Positions 15,313-18,225 of a DNA stretch of 18,225 nt are shown here, one piece after another; position 1 is the stretch's first letter, and each line of letters opens with the position of its first letter. The notes under the pieces were generated by a model, which saw only the letters and a list, made by a program, of their open reading frames with translations, was not told where the DNA came from and searched no databases. Source of the DNA: Strigomonas culicis. Lineage: Eukaryota > Euglenozoa > Kinetoplastea > Trypanosomatida > Trypanosomatidae. The stretch lies in the NCBI GenBank assembly GCA_000482145.1, contig AUXH01000401.1, forward strand, positions 1-18,225. The letters are read 5' to 3'. A program made the translations under genes and the position numbers.

Positions 15313-15951
15313 TTATGTAGCCTTTTGAAAGCTCTCCCGTGCTAGTTCGCAAAATGAGGCACTATCGACCTCACGAGTAATTATATTCGCCTGGTGAATA
15401 CCGACCGACTCCAGTTTCAAGAGGATTTGCAGTGCGAGAAGGTGTTTGCAGCACCATACTTCTTGGCGTCGAATGGACTTATAGGTGTAGGCTGAGCAAG
15501 GACAGTAATAAGGAGATACTAAAACATGCTCGCCTACACGATAGAGGCGGCGCAAGGAATGGGGGAGTGCTGTCGTGGAACTCGTGTCTCTTGTACGGCG
15601 TGGCATCGCCTCTTCTCCTTCTCCTGGTGGTGATGCCTGCTGCTCGGCGGGCTGGCTGCTTATGGCGGAGTCTCTTTCAATATAGCATGTGACCGCTTCT
15701 GCTCCATGGAGCGCGATGGCCAGGGCGTGTACAAACGTCTTCCCGTACAACAGCTCCAGTGGCGCCAGCGCCTCTTCAGCTGATGAAGCAGGGTAGTCTG
15801 CATTACTTTCTAAAGGCGCCGCTGTTTTTTCTGCACCGTTTGCTGCGTCACTCTCACCGGAAGTGGAAGCAAGAAACGTGGCATATCTATCTAAGGTTGC
15901 TTCCGTGAGCAAGAGGGGCACATCCTCCGTAAACGTAGGAAATATGTTCAT
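15313..15951 (-). CDS. ZSWIM7: ZSWIM7/SWS1-type SWIM zinc-finger protein
   Basis: A 212-aa protein from the ATG at 15951. A longer in-frame ATG at 16086 is rejected because it lies upstream of the splice acceptor and its extension translates the CT microsatellite (SLSLSLS). The SWIM motif CxCx15CxH is formed by C150, C152, C168 and H170 (YYCPCSAYTYKSIRRQEVWC, then CKHLLAL). Spacing and flanks match ZSWIM7. An upstream helical segment (LELLYGKTFVHALAIALHG, 65-83) aligns with the LKFLFG...AL segment of ZSWIM7. Between them lies a polar insertion (about 98-132). The N-terminal 60 residues are poorly conserved. ZSWIM7/SWS1 pairs with a RAD51 paralogue-like partner (SWSAP1/Shu proteins) to support RAD51 filaments in homologous recombination, especially meiosis. 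The same job here is inferred. It is longer than human ZSWIM7 (140 aa). Confidence 0.83.
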   Translation of the reverse strand: MNIFPTFTEDVPLLLTEATLDRYATFLASTSGESDAANGAEKTAAPLESNADYPASSAEEALAPLELLYGKTFVHALAIALHGAEAVTCYIERDSAISSQPAEQQASPPGEGEEAMPRRTRDTSSTTALPHSLRRLYRVGEHVLVSPYYCPCSAYTYKSIRRQEVWCCKHLLALQILLKLESVGIHQANIITREVDSASFCELARESFQKAT

Positions 15952-16005
15952 CGTAGAAGGGACTGCTGGCGTGCGTGTGCGTAGCGATCGCCGCCTTGCG
16001 TAATG

Positions 16006-16051
16006 CTGAAATGTAGAGAGACCATCATGAGAGAGAGAGAGAGAGAGAGAA
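16006..16051 (-). promoter_or_regulatory. (CT)n polypyrimidine tract and trans-splice acceptor, ZSWIM7 gene
   Basis: On the minus strand an eleven-unit CT run (16051-16029) and a CTCTCTACATTTC segment lead to the first AG at 16007-16006, 54 nt before the ATG at 15951. Two ATGs between tract and AG would be removed by splicing. This supports the shorter protein. Confidence 0.75.
16029..16051. repeat. (GA)n microsatellite
   Basis: About eleven GA units on the plus strand, serving as the CT-rich splice tract on the transcribed strand. Confidence 0.95.
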
Positions 16052-16262
16052 ATATACTGCAAATTGAAATGCACCCATTTACACACACATAAACCGCAGT
16101 TTTTTTCTTTTTTTGGATTCCTTTTGCCTGTTAAATTGCGTACTGTTTCCTCATATTATTGCTTGTTTTCATTATTAAACAGGGTTTATTAGCGTCTATA
16201 TGATAAAAAGAAAAACAAAATGTACACATGACCATAATGAAAGAGGCGTGGTCGATCAGCCC

Positions 16263-18077
16263 TTACCGGCGCCGACGATCACGGTCCTTATCGCGGCCAC
16301 GATCACGGTCACGTGGCGATCTCCCACGACCCCTATCCCTGTCATCCTCACGACTATTCCTATATCTGTCGTAGTCGCGGCGATCCCTGTTATCTCGCGA
16401 TTTGTCATCTCTGCGGTTATCCTGCCGGTGGTGATAGTGCTGCCCCCTATCCTTCTCTCTGCTGTCCTTTTTATACTCGCGCCGGTCGCGATCCAACTCC
16501 CGTTCAGCCTTGTTGTCTCTCTGCCGCTGCGGTGACCCATCGCGCTCGTGGACTCTTCTGGGCTCTTTGGGCTTGTCTGTCTCGCGGTCCTTGCCGTCCC
16601 CCTCCCGTCGGTGGGCGCTGTGCGTGTGGTCCTTCTCCCTCTTCTGTTGCTCCGCCTCTTCCTTCAGTCGCTTCTGGCGCTTGTGCTCCTCCTTCTCCTC
16701 CTTCCTCTTGCGCTTCATGATGCTCTTGATATCCTCAAAGTTGTACCCCTCCAGTTCATCCGGCGTGTCGGCCAGCTTCTCGCTCGCTCCGGCCGCGGCG
16801 GAAGGGTCCGCGTTTCCAGTCGTCGCCTCCTTCGGCGAAGCGGGGGCAGCGCCCTCCGCCACGGCCGTCGGCAGTGTCGCCAGCGCCTCGGCGGCAGGCG
16901 CCGCTTGCGAGTTTGACTGCGGCGAGGCCGTGGCTGGCGGCGGAGACGGCGAGGGAGGCTTCGGCCGCGAGAAGAACCCCACACCGTACTTCTTGTACAA
17001 GTCCTCGTTCTGCTCCACAAGGTCCTGCCGGTACAGGGAGTAGTAGACCATCGCCCACTGCGACTTGGAGCGGTAGGGCGGCGCGCTCATCGTTCGTCGA
17101 ATGGCGTCGACCTGGTCCTTCGACGACACCGCCTGACGCTGGATGTACTCGCTGTAGATTGCTTTCGTCGCGGCTAGTTGCTCGTGCGAAACGCCGAAGG
17201 CAAGGGTCCAGTCGGCGGGAAGCACGACGGACTCTGGCTTTGCGCTGTCGAGCGCGAGGACGGCAAGCAGGGACGGGCTCGTGTCGAGCAGCGCCGCGCA
17301 GCGTGGATAGTCGTTCACCTGCTGCACCGCTCGGACGAGCCACGTCGTGGACGGCGGCGGCGCCTCTCCTCCCGTCTCCTCGCCGCCCTCCGGCACGGAT
17401 GCGAGCACGTGCAGGTAGACGCTAAGGTACTTGAAAGGGGCCTCGACAAAGGTCTGAAATCCAAGCTGGTGCAAGATGATTTCCTCGGCCTCGACGACGC
17501 ATGCCTTGAAGGACTCGTACTGGCTCTCATCCTGCACGAAGTCCGCCATGATAGGAAGTCCACACCGCCGCATCGTCAGCCGCGCGTACGTCTTCACAAT
17601 GGGGCGGATGCGGACGTGCTGGTCCTCCATCTTGGAGGCGATCAGCAAACACGCAGCGGCGATGTAGACGATGTCCTCCTGCATGATAATGTGGTAGACA
17701 CAATACTCAATAGGCGCGAAGATGTAGCCGAGGCGGATGGTGCCGCGGGAGTGCGCGTCCTCCACGTAGTCCGGGATGAGAAACTCCACTTTCCCGTCGA
17801 CGGCGAGGAGCGCGTCTACTCCCTCCTCCTGCGTCTCCACGTGCTGGGTCGAATACACTTCGAACAGCTCCCTCTCCTTCGCATGCAGGGCTTGCACCTC
17901 CTCTATGGACATGTATTTGGCGCGATAGTCCCTATTCACAAGTCGCTGAAAACGCTGAAATATAATACAGGCCCTAAAGATCGACGACGGCGAGGAGCCC
18001 ACTAGCAGACCACCCGTGCGGATGAGGTCGACACCATAGTTATTATAGGCGATTTGGCATTCTTCTACATTCACCAT
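16263..18077 (-). CDS. CYC12: L-type cyclin with RD/RE-rich C-terminal tail
   Basis: A 604-aa protein. A cyclin box begins at once (VDLIRTGGLLVGSSPSSIFRACIIFQRF, 16-43), matching the first helices of cyclin L. It resumes at about 133 with DIVYIAAACLLIASKMED (conserved K149 and E151), and then HQLGFQTFVEAPFKYLSVYL (203-222). A second cyclin fold follows, with WTLAFGVSHEQLAA (290-303). Between helices 2 and 3 is an insertion of about 75 residues. A proline/alanine-rich linker leads to YNFEDIKSIMKRKRKEEKEE (445-464) and a highly charged tail of RD, RE and DR repeats to the end, as in splicing-linked cyclins. In T. brucei the L-type cyclin CYC12 partners CRK9, needed for RNA polymerase II CTD phosphorylation, spliced-leader cap methylation and trans-splicing. 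The symbol is given by family and would need an orthology check. Confidence 0.85.
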   Translation of the reverse strand: MVNVEECQIAYNNYGVDLIRTGGLLVGSSPSSIFRACIIFQRFQRLVNRDYRAKYMSIEEVQALHAKERELFEVYSTQHVETQEEGVDALLAVDGKVEFLIPDYVEDAHSRGTIRLGYIFAPIEYCVYHIIMQEDIVYIAAACLLIASKMEDQHVRIRPIVKTYARLTMRRCGLPIMADFVQDESQYESFKACVVEAEEIILHQLGFQTFVEAPFKYLSVYLHVLASVPEGGEETGGEAPPPSTTWLVRAVQQVNDYPRCAALLDTSPSLLAVLALDSAKPESVVLPADWTLAFGVSHEQLAATKAIYSEYIQRQAVSSKDQVDAIRRTMSAPPYRSKSQWAMVYYSLYRQDLVEQNEDLYKKYGVGFFSRPKPPSPSPPPATASPQSNSQAAPAAEALATLPTAVAEGAAPASPKEATTGNADPSAAAGASEKLADTPDELEGYNFEDIKSIMKRKRKEEKEEHKRQKRLKEEAEQQKREKDHTHSAHRREGDGKDRETDKPKEPRRVHERDGSPQRQRDNKAERELDRDRREYKKDSREKDRGQHYHHRQDNRRDDKSRDNRDRRDYDRYRNSREDDRDRGRGRSPRDRDRGRDKDRDRRRR

Positions 18078-18164
18078 TTTGGAGCAAATCTTAGAAAAAA
18101 TAATAAAACCACTAATAGCAATAATGGCAACTGTGACAAATACAAGCTACAGTCTTTTGGTCAC

Positions 18165-18211
18165 CTGAATGAAGGCGTGAAAGGAAAGCGAGAGAGAGAG
18201 AGAGAGAGAGG
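18165..18211 (-). promoter_or_regulatory. (CT)n polypyrimidine tract and trans-splice acceptor, cyclin L gene
   Basis: On the minus strand a (CT)n run (18211-18190) and the pyrimidine-rich GCTTTCCTTTCACGCCTTCATTC lead to AG at 18166-18165. The predicted 5' UTR is 87 nt, with the ATG at 18077 as first start. Confidence 0.7.
18190..18211. repeat. (GA)n microsatellite
   Basis: About eleven GA units upstream of the cyclin gene, the same motif as at 16029-16051 and 161-185. Confidence 0.95.
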
Positions 18212-18225
18212 TGAGGAGAGTGTGA

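Larger units (their letters stand above)
15952..16262. other. Intergenic region between cyclin L and ZSWIM7 genes
   Basis: It contains the cyclin 3' UTR and the ZSWIM7 splice signal with the GA/CT microsatellite. No further gene is seen. Confidence 0.7.

Noticed and set aside
16087..16262. Separate small gene between cyclin L and ZSWIM7
   Set aside because: Only short, low-complexity frames. The segment is fully accounted for by the cyclin 3' UTR and the ZSWIM7 splice tract.
1..18225. Bacterial-type operon, phage or defence island reading of the window
   Set aside because: Gene contents are eukaryotic (cyclin L, AP-4 beta, CAP, ZSWIM7), gaps carry splice tracts rather than ribosome binding sites, and no mobile or defence genes are present.

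Overview
The window looks like nuclear DNA of a trypanosomatid (kinetoplastid) protist. Nine protein genes all lie on the minus strand. None has an intron and they sit 150-700 bp apart. Almost every start codon is preceded, on the minus strand, by a pyrimidine-rich tract and then an AG dinucleotide. This is the layout of a polycistronic transcription unit processed by spliced-leader trans-splicing. Coding regions are GC-rich with GC-ending codons, while the gaps are AT-rich and carry dinucleotide microsatellites ((CT)n, (AT)n). The genus cannot be fixed from the sequence alone.

Transcription runs from right to left. The gene order is: an L-type cyclin with an RD/RE-rich tail (18077-16263); a ZSWIM7/SWS1-type SWIM zinc-finger protein (15951-15313); cytosolic-type isoleucyl-tRNA synthetase with an optional mitochondrial presequence (15111 or 14946 to 11704); a membrane-anchored NERD-domain (PD-(D/E)XK-like) protein (11130-9436); an alpha-helical, probably mitochondrial protein of unknown function (9121-7475); a small basic, disordered protein of unknown function (7074-6385); a beta-adaptin most like AP-4 beta (5682-3307); a short cyclase-associated protein (CAP/Srv2) with a 20-proline start (3088-2261); and an ARMC1-like ARM-plus-HMA protein (1820-696). 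The left edge holds the probable splice acceptor of a tenth gene outside the window.

The genes do not form one pathway, as is usual in trypanosomatid arrays. They cover RNA processing and transcription control (cyclin L), DNA repair (ZSWIM7), translation in two compartments (IleRS), vesicle coats (AP-4), actin turnover (CAP) and probably mitochondrial biology (ARMC1-like, the 548-aa protein). The most interesting points are the two-start structure of IleRS, which suggests dual targeting by alternative trans-splicing; the recognisable ZSWIM7 and ARMC1 homologues; the split, membrane-tethered NERD protein; and the large insertion inside the cyclin box. I see no mobile element, RNA gene, CRISPR array or clear sign of lateral transfer.
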